DNA from: Terriglobus sp. TAA 43
GTDB taxonomy: Bacteria; Acidobacteriota; Terriglobia; Terriglobales; Acidobacteriaceae
Assembly (NCBI RefSeq): GCF_000800015.1
Contig: NZ_JUGR01000001.1
Location: forward strand, 930,001 to 994,000
Length of the DNA stretch: 64,000 bases
Reading direction: 5' to 3'
The position numbers and the translations under genes were made by a program. The notes beneath the pieces are model-generated. The model had not been told where the DNA came from. It ran no database searches and worked only from the letters and a program-made list of their open reading frames with translations. Of this stretch, positions 9,111-16,393 are shown one piece after another. The first letter of the stretch is position 1; the number at the start of each line of letters is the position of its first letter.

Positions 9111-9806
9111 ATGAAGATTGGTGTGCTTGTCTTCCCCGGTTCTAACTGTGACCACGACACCTACAACGTGATCGATGCCGTCGCGCAACAGCCTGTGACC
9201 TTTCTCTGGCATGCCAGCGAGGATCTGCAGGGATGCGACGCCATCCTGGTCCCCGGTGGCTTCGCGTATGGCGATTATCTGCGCACCGGCGCGCTCGCGC
9301 GTTTTGCCCCCATTATGGGGTCGGTGAAGAAGTTTGCTGCGCAGGGCGGCCCAGTTATGGGCATCTGCAACGGCTTCCAGATTCTCTGCGAGAGCGGCCT
9401 GCTGCCCGGCGCGCTGATGCGCAATGCGGGCCTGCGTTACATCTGCAAGCAGGTCAATCTCCGCACCGAAACGAACGACTCGCCCTTCACACACCTGCTG
9501 CAACGCGGCGAAGTTCTCCAGATGCCCATCGGCCACATGGAAGGCAATTACTTCTGCGATGCGGATACGCTGGCCACGCTGAAGAAGCAGGATCGCATCG
9601 CCTTCCGTTACAGCACGCCCACCGGCGATATCACAGCCGATGCCAACCCGAACGGTTCGCTGGAAAACATCGCCGGCGTACTGAGCGAGGGCCGCAACGT
9701 GCTGGGCATGATGCCGCATCCTGACCGCTCCAGTGAGTCCATCCTCGGAACCGCAGATGGACTTAAGCTTTTCCAGGGACTTATCGCGAGCCTGCAGACC
9801 GCCTAA
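9111..9806 (+). CDS. purQ: phosphoribosylformylglycinamidine synthase, glutaminase subunit
   Basis: A 231-residue class I glutamine amidotransferase of purine biosynthesis. It supplies ammonia to the PurL subunit to make FGAM from FGAR. Signatures are VLVFPGSNCDHDTYNV at the N-terminus, GGFAYGDYLRTGALA, the nucleophile C86 in MGICNGFQIL, and H203 in MMPHPDRSSE. The residue two after that His is Asp where many PurQ proteins have Glu. The start is ATG 9111; an upstream in-frame ATG at 9072 lies inside the amylase gene. No purL or purS is next to it. Confidence 0.96.
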   Translation: MKIGVLVFPGSNCDHDTYNVIDAVAQQPVTFLWHASEDLQGCDAILVPGGFAYGDYLRTGALARFAPIMGSVKKFAAQGGPVMGICNGFQILCESGLLPGALMRNAGLRYICKQVNLRTETNDSPFTHLLQRGEVLQMPIGHMEGNYFCDADTLATLKKQDRIAFRYSTPTGDITADANPNGSLENIAGVLSEGRNVLGMMPHPDRSSESILGTADGLKLFQGLIASLQTA

Positions 9807-9811
9807 TTTGC

Positions 9812-10630
9812 ATGATTGATATTCACCACCATCTGCTACCCGGTATCGACGACGGCTCCAAGAGCCTCGAACAATCCATTGCCATGGTCACCATGGCGGT
9901 GGAAGATGGCATCACGCATATCGTCGCCACACCGCACGCCGACGATACGTGGAAGTACAACCGTGAACGCAACGCAGAACTGCTTCAGCAATTACGTGAA
10001 GCGTTACCAGCAGAAGTCGCCGCAAAGATCACATTAGGCCTTGGTTGCGACTTCCATATGAACTGGGAGAACACGGAAGACGCGCACGTTCACAAGCGCC
10101 GTTACACCATCAACGAAACGGAATATCTTCTTGTCGAACTACCCGATGTCGGCATTCCGAACCGCATGGACGAGTTGCTATACCAACTCCGCGTGGATGG
10201 TCTAACCCCGATCCTGACGCATCCGGAGCGCAACACCACACTGCAACGTTCGCGTGATCGTCTACGCGAATGGATGCAAAGCGGCCTGCTTCTGCAGATA
10301 ACGGCGGGATCCGTCACTGGCCACTTCGGGAGCACTGCGGAAACCTTCGCATGGGAGTTGCTGGAGAAGCGCTGGGTTCACTTCCTGGCCACCGACGCCC
10401 ACAACCTGGACCGCCGGCCACCGCACATGAGTTCCGCGTATCGACTTGTGTCCGAACGGCTTGGCACGGAAACCGCAGAGCGTCTTTGCGTCACCAATCC
10501 CCTTACTGTCTTTGAAGGGAGACCTTGGCCGTCGCAACCCGCGCCAATTGGTCTCTTTGAGCAGCAGTTCGGCGACGATGATGACGACGATGACAAGCCC
10601 TCCTTCTGGCGCCGCATCTTCGGTCGTTAA
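9812..10630 (+). CDS. CpsB/Wzb-type tyrosine-protein phosphatase (PHP fold)
   Basis: A 272-residue PHP-domain protein of the CpsB/YwqE family, metal-dependent phosphatases that act on BY-kinases of polysaccharide assembly. Metal ligands include IDIHHHLLPGIDDG at the N-terminus, VATPHAD, LTHPERN and ATDAHN. The C-terminus ends in an unusual run of aspartates followed by KPSFWRRIFGR, an acidic/basic tail not needed for the fold. It lies five bases after purQ. Its probable target is the BY-kinase encoded at 36398. Confidence 0.88.
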   Translation: MIDIHHHLLPGIDDGSKSLEQSIAMVTMAVEDGITHIVATPHADDTWKYNRERNAELLQQLREALPAEVAAKITLGLGCDFHMNWENTEDAHVHKRRYTINETEYLLVELPDVGIPNRMDELLYQLRVDGLTPILTHPERNTTLQRSRDRLREWMQSGLLLQITAGSVTGHFGSTAETFAWELLEKRWVHFLATDAHNLDRRPPHMSSAYRLVSERLGTETAERLCVTNPLTVFEGRPWPSQPAPIGLFEQQFGDDDDDDDKPSFWRRIFGR

Positions 10631-10701
10631 AAGAACCAGAGTCCTTTCCGGGAACAAGCTCATCACAATCAAGGACTAATTCTGTCGTAGATTGCGTTAC
10701 G

Positions 10702-10986
10702 ATGGTAGAAGCGTGCATTACGCCCGCTGAAGTTTCTGGAAGAAGGGCCCGCGCAGTGCACCTGGCAGAGTTGAAGCATGGAGAGAAGGCCACGGTGCTG
10801 GGTGTGGCACAGGGCGAAGCCTATTGCCACCTGTGCGCCCTGGGGCTGAACACCGGAGCAGAAGTTGAAGTAGTACGGACCCTCTCGCGACGCACTGTTC
10901 TCATCGTTCGGGTGGATGGCTTTGATATTGCCCTGCGCGGCGAAACCGCATCGACAGTAAAGATTCGTATGGAGAGTGCCTTGTGA
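10702..10986 (+). CDS. feoA: ferrous iron transport protein A
   Basis: A 94-residue FeoA/SH3-like domain protein. The core runs from LAELKHGEKATVLGV through LCALGLNTGAEVEVV to VRVDGFDIALRG, the usual FeoA layout, after an N-terminal extension of about 20 residues. It is thought to assist the FeoB G-protein transporter. Its stop overlaps the GTG start of feoB (GTGA), indicating coupled translation. Confidence 0.92.
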   Translation: MVEACITPAEVSGRRARAVHLAELKHGEKATVLGVAQGEAYCHLCALGLNTGAEVEVVRTLSRRTVLIVRVDGFDIALRGETASTVKIRMESAL

Positions 10987-12848
10987 GCACCGCAACGGTC
11001 ATCGCCGTGGAGAAGTCCACATCGGCCCGACCTGCGGGGGCGTTTCAGACCATCGGTCTCATCGGTCCACCTAACGTTGGTAAGACCACGCTCTTCAATC
11101 GCCTGACAGGACTGCGTCAGAAGGTCAGCAACTACAGCGGCGTCACCGTAGAGCATCGCTCCGGCAAATTGAAATCAGGTCAGACCGTCATTGACCTTCC
11201 GGGCGTGTGGTCACTCACACCCGAGAGCGAAGACCAGAAGATCGCCGTCAACGTTCTGCACGGCACGCAGCTTGGTGTGCCGAAGCTTGACGCTGTTTTG
11301 CTCGTCGTCGACGGCACAGCGCTGCATCGCTACATGGGCCTTATCCATGAAGTGTTGGCATGTGGCCTTCCCACCATGGTGCTCATCAACATGGCGGACG
11401 AACTGGTGGCTCGCAATGGTTACATTGATCCGCTTGCCGTAGCACGTGAACTGGGTTCGCCCACGGCGCTGATCAGCGCATCACGCGGCACCGGCATGGA
11501 CGCCATCTCGCACTTCCTGAATGCGCAGCACGCCGCAGCGCAGATTCTGCCCGTGCTGCAGGCGGGTGGCAACGCTGCTCCCGGATGCGCCACGGACTGC
11601 AACACACTCACTCGCTCCGGCGCTTATCGTCGTCCGCATCACTCCAAGTTCACACGTGCTTTTGATCGCTGGGCGCTCCATCCGGTCGTTGGGCCGTTGA
11701 TGTGTATTCTCTTCATCGCCGCGGCATTTCAGATCATGTTCCGCCTCGCCTATCCCGCAGGCCAGTGGCTCAGCACATGGCTTGGCAATATCGGCATCGC
11801 GGCTGGTGCACACATTCCTGACGCGATCCTGCGCGCGATCATCGTCGACGGCATCTGGAACGGTATTGCTTCCATCCTTGGCTTCCTACCCACCATCCTC
11901 TGCATGTTCCTCGTGATCACACTGCTTGAGGATTCCGGTTACATGGCGCGTGCAGCCGTCATTGCAGACCGCACCATGGGCCACGTAGGCCTGAATGGAC
12001 GCTCGTTCCTGCCTCTACTCAGCGCCTATGCCTGCGCCGTTCCCGCCATCATGGCCACACGGGCTATCCCATCCAAGCGCGACCGCCTGGCAACGATCCT
12101 GATTGCTCCGTTCATGACATGCAGCGCTCGCCTGCCTGTGTATGCGCTGCTCATTGCGGCGTTCATTCCGCAGCGCAAGGTTCTTGGAAATCTTCTCGGG
12201 CTGCAAGCTGTCACTCTGATGCTGCTCTATGCCGTTGGTCTTCTCGCGGCGCTGTTCACTGCGAAGCTACTGCATTCCAGCGCGCTTAAAGGCAGCGCGT
12301 CCATGTTCGCGATTGAACTGCCGAACTACCGCATGCCGCGCCTGCACACAGTGGCGCTGGCCATCTATGACCGCAGCATCGTCTTCCTGAAGCAGGTGGG
12401 AACGGTCATTCTGGTGCTGAACCTGGCCATCTGGTTCCTGTCGCACATGCCATTCCACAATGGTCTGCCCAGCGACGTGGGTGCAAGCTATCTCGCGCGG
12501 CTCGGCGATGTGATTCAGCCGCTGCTGCATCCCCTTGGTCTGAATCGCAACGTAGGCATTTCGCTCCTGGGTGCATTCGTAGCGCGCGAGAGTGTCGTCA
12601 GCACCCTTGCCACACTCTACGGTCAGGTCAACGTGGGCGAGGCTCTGCGCTCGGAGATCGGCCTCGCAGGCGCGATCGCGCTGCTCGTCTTCTTCGCGCT
12701 CGCCATGCAGTGCACGGCAACGCTCGCCGTCGTACGCCGCGAGACGAATAGCTGGAAGTGGCCTCTGTTGCAATTTGCGTACATGACGGTGCTGGCTTAT
12801 GGCGCGTCATTCGCCACATATCGCATCGCACTCGCCATGCACCTGTAG
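10983..12848 (+). CDS. feoB: ferrous iron transporter B
   Basis: A 621-residue Fe(II) transporter with an N-terminal G domain and a C-terminal membrane domain. G1 is GPPNVGKTTLFN (residues 29-40), G2 is in SGVTVEH, G3 is DLPG (71-74) and the NxxD G4 motif is INMADE. The membrane part begins near residue 225 and contains the Gate motif region FLPTILCMF and LEDSGYMARAA. It is shorter than the 773-residue E. coli protein but within the family range. Starts with GTG inside the feoA stop. Confidence 0.96.
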   Translation: MSTATVIAVEKSTSARPAGAFQTIGLIGPPNVGKTTLFNRLTGLRQKVSNYSGVTVEHRSGKLKSGQTVIDLPGVWSLTPESEDQKIAVNVLHGTQLGVPKLDAVLLVVDGTALHRYMGLIHEVLACGLPTMVLINMADELVARNGYIDPLAVARELGSPTALISASRGTGMDAISHFLNAQHAAAQILPVLQAGGNAAPGCATDCNTLTRSGAYRRPHHSKFTRAFDRWALHPVVGPLMCILFIAAAFQIMFRLAYPAGQWLSTWLGNIGIAAGAHIPDAILRAIIVDGIWNGIASILGFLPTILCMFLVITLLEDSGYMARAAVIADRTMGHVGLNGRSFLPLLSAYACAVPAIMATRAIPSKRDRLATILIAPFMTCSARLPVYALLIAAFIPQRKVLGNLLGLQAVTLMLLYAVGLLAALFTAKLLHSSALKGSASMFAIELPNYRMPRLHTVALAIYDRSIVFLKQVGTVILVLNLAIWFLSHMPFHNGLPSDVGASYLARLGDVIQPLLHPLGLNRNVGISLLGAFVARESVVSTLATLYGQVNVGEALRSEIGLAGAIALLVFFALAMQCTATLAVVRRETNSWKWPLLQFAYMTVLAYGASFATYRIALAMHL

Positions 12849-12882
12849 ATTTCCGCTGTAACGAAGCAGTAAGCTGCAGGGC

Positions 12883-14265
12883 ATGACGCCGCTTCCCCGC
12901 CGCACATTTCTCAAGACCACCGCAGCCGCCGTGGCCACACTTCCGTGGATCGCGAACGAGGCGCAACATGCAAAGACTCCGACAACTCCTAAGACATCGG
13001 GAGTCACGATCCATGTGCGAGAGATGGGTGCCACCGGCGACGGCAAAACCAAAGACACACTCGCACTCCAGCAATCGCTCGATCGTTGTTCTCTGCTTGG
13101 CGGTGGTGAAGTCATTCTCTCCGCAGGTGAGTATCTAAGCGGCGCGCTGCAGCTACATTCCAACACCACACTGCGTATCGAAGAAGGCGCAACACTCACC
13201 GGCTCACCCGACATGCTGGACTATCCGCTGGCGCAGGTGCGATGGGAGGGTAAGTTCATCAAAGGCTACTCGGCCTTTATCAACGCAGTGGATGCATCCA
13301 ACATTCGCATCACTGGGCCGGGCCGCATCGTCGGCAGTTCCGCTATTGTTGGACGCCTTGAAAAAGGCACGCGCATGCGCCTGCCTGCGTTGATTGAGTT
13401 CACAAACTGTCGCAACGTTACCGTGGACAACATCTTCACGAAACAGTTCGGCATGTGGTCGATCCATCCGCTACTCAGTGACAACGTGACTTTTCGCAAC
13501 GTCACGATTGAAAGCGGCGCGGACGGCATTGATCCTGACTCGTGCCGCAACATGATCATCGACAACTGCACCTTCCGCACCGTGGATGACTGTATTGCTA
13601 TCAAGAGCGGACGAGGCTCTGAAGCCTATCGCGTGGCGCGTCCATCCGAGAACATTCACATCTCCAACTGCACCTTCACCGACGCGCGCTGGGCCTGTGT
13701 CTCTATTGGCTCAGAAGCGTCCGGCGGCGTGCGCAACGTGGTGGTGGAGCACTGCAAGATCCTCTCCGCATACACGCACGGCGTCTACATCAAGACACGC
13801 AGCGGACGCGGAGCATTCATTGAAGACGTCATCTTCCGCGACATGGATGTCGCCGGCTGTCGAGAAGGCTTCCTTCGACTCAACAGCCTCGGCAGCGGCT
13901 TGCAGGACCAGGACCCCGTTCCCGGCGATGAAGGACTGCCGCAACTACGCAATCTACGCTTCACAGACATCCGCGTGCAGGATGTGCCACAGCTTGTCGT
14001 TGCAACCGAGATTCACCCGAAGAAGCCGCTCGACGGTCTCGTTCTCGCAAATATTTCTGGCACCTGCCGTAAGGGCATGGAGATAGCCAATGCAACTCAC
14101 GTCGACATTCGCAATGTAACGGTCACCGGCTTCAACGGCCCACTATTGGCGACGAAAAACGTTACCGGCAAAGGCCTTGCAGGAGCAGTAGAACTGCCCG
14201 CATCTGTCCTTCCGAAGATCCCTGATGAGATTCTTCCACCGGCAACACCATACATTCTCAAGTAA
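12883..14265 (+). CDS. glycoside hydrolase family 28 (polygalacturonase-like), Tat-exported
   Basis: A 460-residue protein with a twin-arginine signal (RRTFLKTTAAAVA, residues 6-18) and a right-handed beta-helix. The mature part begins with the typical VREMGATGDGKTKDTLALQQ. GH28 active-site features are visible: ADGIDPDSC (about 208-216), DDCIAIKSG, and GSEASGGVRNV followed by a KTRSGRG region. It would hydrolyse pectic or related galacturonan-like polymers outside the cytoplasm. Monocistronic: 34 bases after feoB and followed by tRNA-Val. Confidence 0.93.
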   Translation: MTPLPRRTFLKTTAAAVATLPWIANEAQHAKTPTTPKTSGVTIHVREMGATGDGKTKDTLALQQSLDRCSLLGGGEVILSAGEYLSGALQLHSNTTLRIEEGATLTGSPDMLDYPLAQVRWEGKFIKGYSAFINAVDASNIRITGPGRIVGSSAIVGRLEKGTRMRLPALIEFTNCRNVTVDNIFTKQFGMWSIHPLLSDNVTFRNVTIESGADGIDPDSCRNMIIDNCTFRTVDDCIAIKSGRGSEAYRVARPSENIHISNCTFTDARWACVSIGSEASGGVRNVVVEHCKILSAYTHGVYIKTRSGRGAFIEDVIFRDMDVAGCREGFLRLNSLGSGLQDQDPVPGDEGLPQLRNLRFTDIRVQDVPQLVVATEIHPKKPLDGLVLANISGTCRKGMEIANATHVDIRNVTVTGFNGPLLATKNVTGKGLAGAVELPASVLPKIPDEILPPATPYILK

Positions 14266-14288
14266 GTTTGTTATTCTGTATCAGGAAC

Positions 14289-14365
<77 letters not shown>

Positions 14366-14396
14366 TCATCACCGTTCTCGCTGCAAACAACCAAGA

Positions 14397-14451
14397 GGCG
14401 ATGGGGTTCGCCTTGATGCCCAGCCCACAGGCTGGAGCTGATGACTCCTAC
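14397..14451 (+). promoter_or_regulatory. fluoride riboswitch (crcB motif) aptamer
   Basis: The sequence matches the crcB/fluoride aptamer layout. A 5' stem-loop GGCGATGGGGTTCGCC (14397-14412) is followed by a second hairpin CAGCC-CACA-GGCTG (14421-14434) and the signature GCTGATGACTCCTAC. The loop GGGGTT can form the pseudoknot with GACTCC. It precedes a CLC-F-like gene, the classical context. The ATG at 14441 lies inside the conserved aptamer core and is not the gene start. Confidence 0.92.
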
Positions 14452-14463
14452 GACTGTAGGAGG
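14445..14463 (+). promoter_or_regulatory. anti-Shine-Dalgarno hairpin of the fluoride riboswitch
   Basis: CTCCTAC (14445-14451), the 3' strand of the aptamer, is perfectly complementary to GTAGGAG (14456-14462), which contains the ribosome binding site AGGAGG (14458-14463). Without fluoride this hairpin would hide the site. With fluoride, CTCC is held in the aptamer pseudoknot and the site is free. This predicts translational ON control. Confidence 0.8.
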
Positions 14464-14467
14464 CCCA

Positions 14468-15787
14468 TTGCTCAAAATCGATTTCCGATACATTTTTAAT
14501 GAACCCTTCGGCATGGTGCGTCACCTGCTGCGTTGGATTCCCCTTGCCTGTGCCGTCGGTATCGCTGGGGGAACAGCGTCCGCCATTCTGCTGGCGTCGC
14601 TGACGTACGCAACGAATCTGCGCGAGAGCCACATCTGGGTCATCTTTCTGCTTGCCCCCGTTGGATGGCTGATGGGCCTGATGTATCGCCACTTCGGCAA
14701 AAAGGTCGAAGGCGGCAACAACCTCATCCTCGAACAGATTCACGATCCCAAAGACGTCATCCCCTTCCGCATGACGCCGTTGATCCTCATCGGCACCTTC
14801 CTCACACACGTCTTTGGTGGCTCTGCAGGCCGCGAAGGAACGGCCGTACAGACCGGCGCCTCCCTCGCCGACCAACTCACGCGCCCGCTGCGCCTATCGC
14901 CCCAGGATCGCCGCATCCTCTTGATGACCGGAGTCAGCGCAGGTTTCGGCTCGGTCTTCGGGACCCCCCTGGCTGGCGGCGTCTTCGGTATGGAAGTGCT
15001 TGCCATCGGAGCCATCGGTTACGACGCTATTGCCCCCTGCTTCCTCGCCGCCTTCGTGGGTGATCTGGTAACGCGCGCATGGGAACCCATCCTGCCCGGC
15101 ATTCATCACACGGTGTACTCCGTTTCTGAAGTACCAGCATTCAACGTGCGCACCATCCTCTATGCGTCGATCGCAGGCGTGCTCTTTGGATTGGTCGCGA
15201 TGCTCTTCGCGCGCATCACTCACACCATCGCCAGCACCATGCGCCGCCTGATCCACCGCTCCGAACTCCGCCCGGTCGTTGGAGGACTTCTGGTCACGGC
15301 TGCAGTGTTCGGTATCGGCTACGCGCACACTGGAAAATATCTGGGACTCGGCATTCCCACAATCGTCGCGGCATTCCACACGCATCTGCCGTTTTACGAT
15401 TTCGCCGCCAAGCTCGTCTTCACCGCTGTCACGTTGGGCACCGGCTTCAAAGGTGGCGAAGTCACTCCCCTGTTCTTCATCGGCGCCACAATGGGCAATG
15501 CCCTCTCCTCGGTGATTCCCCTGCCGTCTTCGCTCCTCGCTGGCATGGGCTTCGTGGCGGTCTTCGCTGGAGCTGCCAACACACCCCTGGCGTCCACACT
15601 GATGGCCATGGAGCTCTTCGGGGCCGAAGCGGGTGCCTACGCCGCCATCGCCTGCATCCTGAGCTATCTCTTCTCTGGACACGACGGCATTTATCACGCA
15701 CAGCGCATCCGCAGCAGCAAATACGCAGAACAGCTTCCCCTTACCCTGGAGGCCAAACTGCAATCCGAAGAAAGCGCTGATAGATAA
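14468..15787 (+). CDS. CLC-type antiporter, probably fluoride/proton (CLC-F)
   Basis: A 439-residue multi-pass CLC protein. The start is taken as TTG 14468, five bases after AGGAGG; an in-frame ATG at 14441 lies in the riboswitch. The canonical GSGIP filter is absent: the corresponding region reads EGGNNLI (about residues 81-87). The gating-glutamate motif is GREGT (121-125) instead of GREGP. Both are described for the fluoride-selective CLC-F branch rather than chloride CLCs. Together with the riboswitch this supports export of toxic fluoride. Ion specificity is inferred. Confidence 0.9.
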   Translation: MLKIDFRYIFNEPFGMVRHLLRWIPLACAVGIAGGTASAILLASLTYATNLRESHIWVIFLLAPVGWLMGLMYRHFGKKVEGGNNLILEQIHDPKDVIPFRMTPLILIGTFLTHVFGGSAGREGTAVQTGASLADQLTRPLRLSPQDRRILLMTGVSAGFGSVFGTPLAGGVFGMEVLAIGAIGYDAIAPCFLAAFVGDLVTRAWEPILPGIHHTVYSVSEVPAFNVRTILYASIAGVLFGLVAMLFARITHTIASTMRRLIHRSELRPVVGGLLVTAAVFGIGYAHTGKYLGLGIPTIVAAFHTHLPFYDFAAKLVFTAVTLGTGFKGGEVTPLFFIGATMGNALSSVIPLPSSLLAGMGFVAVFAGAANTPLASTLMAMELFGAEAGAYAAIACILSYLFSGHDGIYHAQRIRSSKYAEQLPLTLEAKLQSEESADR

Positions 15788-15952
15788 CGTCTGTCCCAGG
15801 AGCGGGAAAGAAATGCACAGGGAAAGGTTCAGACAAGGCGTGTAAACGCAGAGCAAACCTGATACACTCAATCTTGTTGTTGGGCAGTTCGGTCTGGACC
15901 TGAAAAGGGACAATCCTCGAGCACCCAGAAACAACAAAGTGTGAACGCACTT

Positions 15953-16026
<74 letters not shown>

Positions 16027-16030
<4 letters not shown>

Positions 16031-16058
16031 CTCAAAACAAAGCACGTGCTTGAGTGGC
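16027..16058 (+). repeat. inverted repeat overlapping the tRNA-Asp 3' end
   Basis: GCCACTCAA (16027-16035), which begins at the tRNA discriminator base and includes its CCA, is complementary to TTGAGTGGC (16050-16058). The loop contains the palindrome GCACGTGC. No T tract follows, so it is not a standard terminator; it may act in 3' processing of the precursor. Confidence 0.6.
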
Positions 16059-16393
16059 AACCTACAGTGACAATCCATGACAAGAGATAGTTGAGATAGA
16101 GCTTGCTGCTCCTCGGGTACCACTCAGTTAGCGTCGGTGCACTTCTTTTCTACACTGACGTCCCTGGAATCGCCTTCATGTCCCCAGTTGTTTACCAGAA
16201 TACAAATACCAACCTCTCGGTATTACGTATCTCGTAACAACGTTGCGCATGACTCATAATTTAAGCCGAGTGCTGAATCATATGATTTAGCACTCGGCTC
16301 GACAGCATGAAGGAATTCGCTAATACAGGCTTGAACGATCGGTAACAGAAGTGCTCTAGGTCAGAAAACTCTGTTTGATATACGACACAAAGG
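16059..16393. other. intergenic stretch without a gene
   Basis: About 335 bases between the tRNA-Asp trailer and the stop of the winged-helix regulator gene. No convincing coding frame or RNA gene is seen. Its one clear structure is the 36-base palindrome at 16264-16299. Confidence 0.6.
16264..16299. repeat. 36-base near-perfect palindrome
   Basis: AGCCGAGTGCTGAATCAT (16264-16281) is followed without spacer by ATGATTTAGCACTCGGCT (16282-16299). The halves are complementary except for one position, which is a G-T wobble on the plus strand. It lies 95 bases beyond the stop of the minus-strand regulator gene. No T tract follows on either side. It could be a hairpin protecting an mRNA end or a dimeric protein site. 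Confidence 0.75.

Noticed and set aside
10579-10598. GATGAC-rich run in the phosphatase gene as a frameshift-prone or broken site
   Set aside because: The frame continues through an aspartate run into a sensible basic C-terminus, and the length is normal for the family.
14441-14467. ATG 14441 as start of the CLC gene
   Set aside because: It lies inside the conserved core of the fluoride aptamer; the ribosome site AGGAGG is downstream of it and directs TTG 14468.
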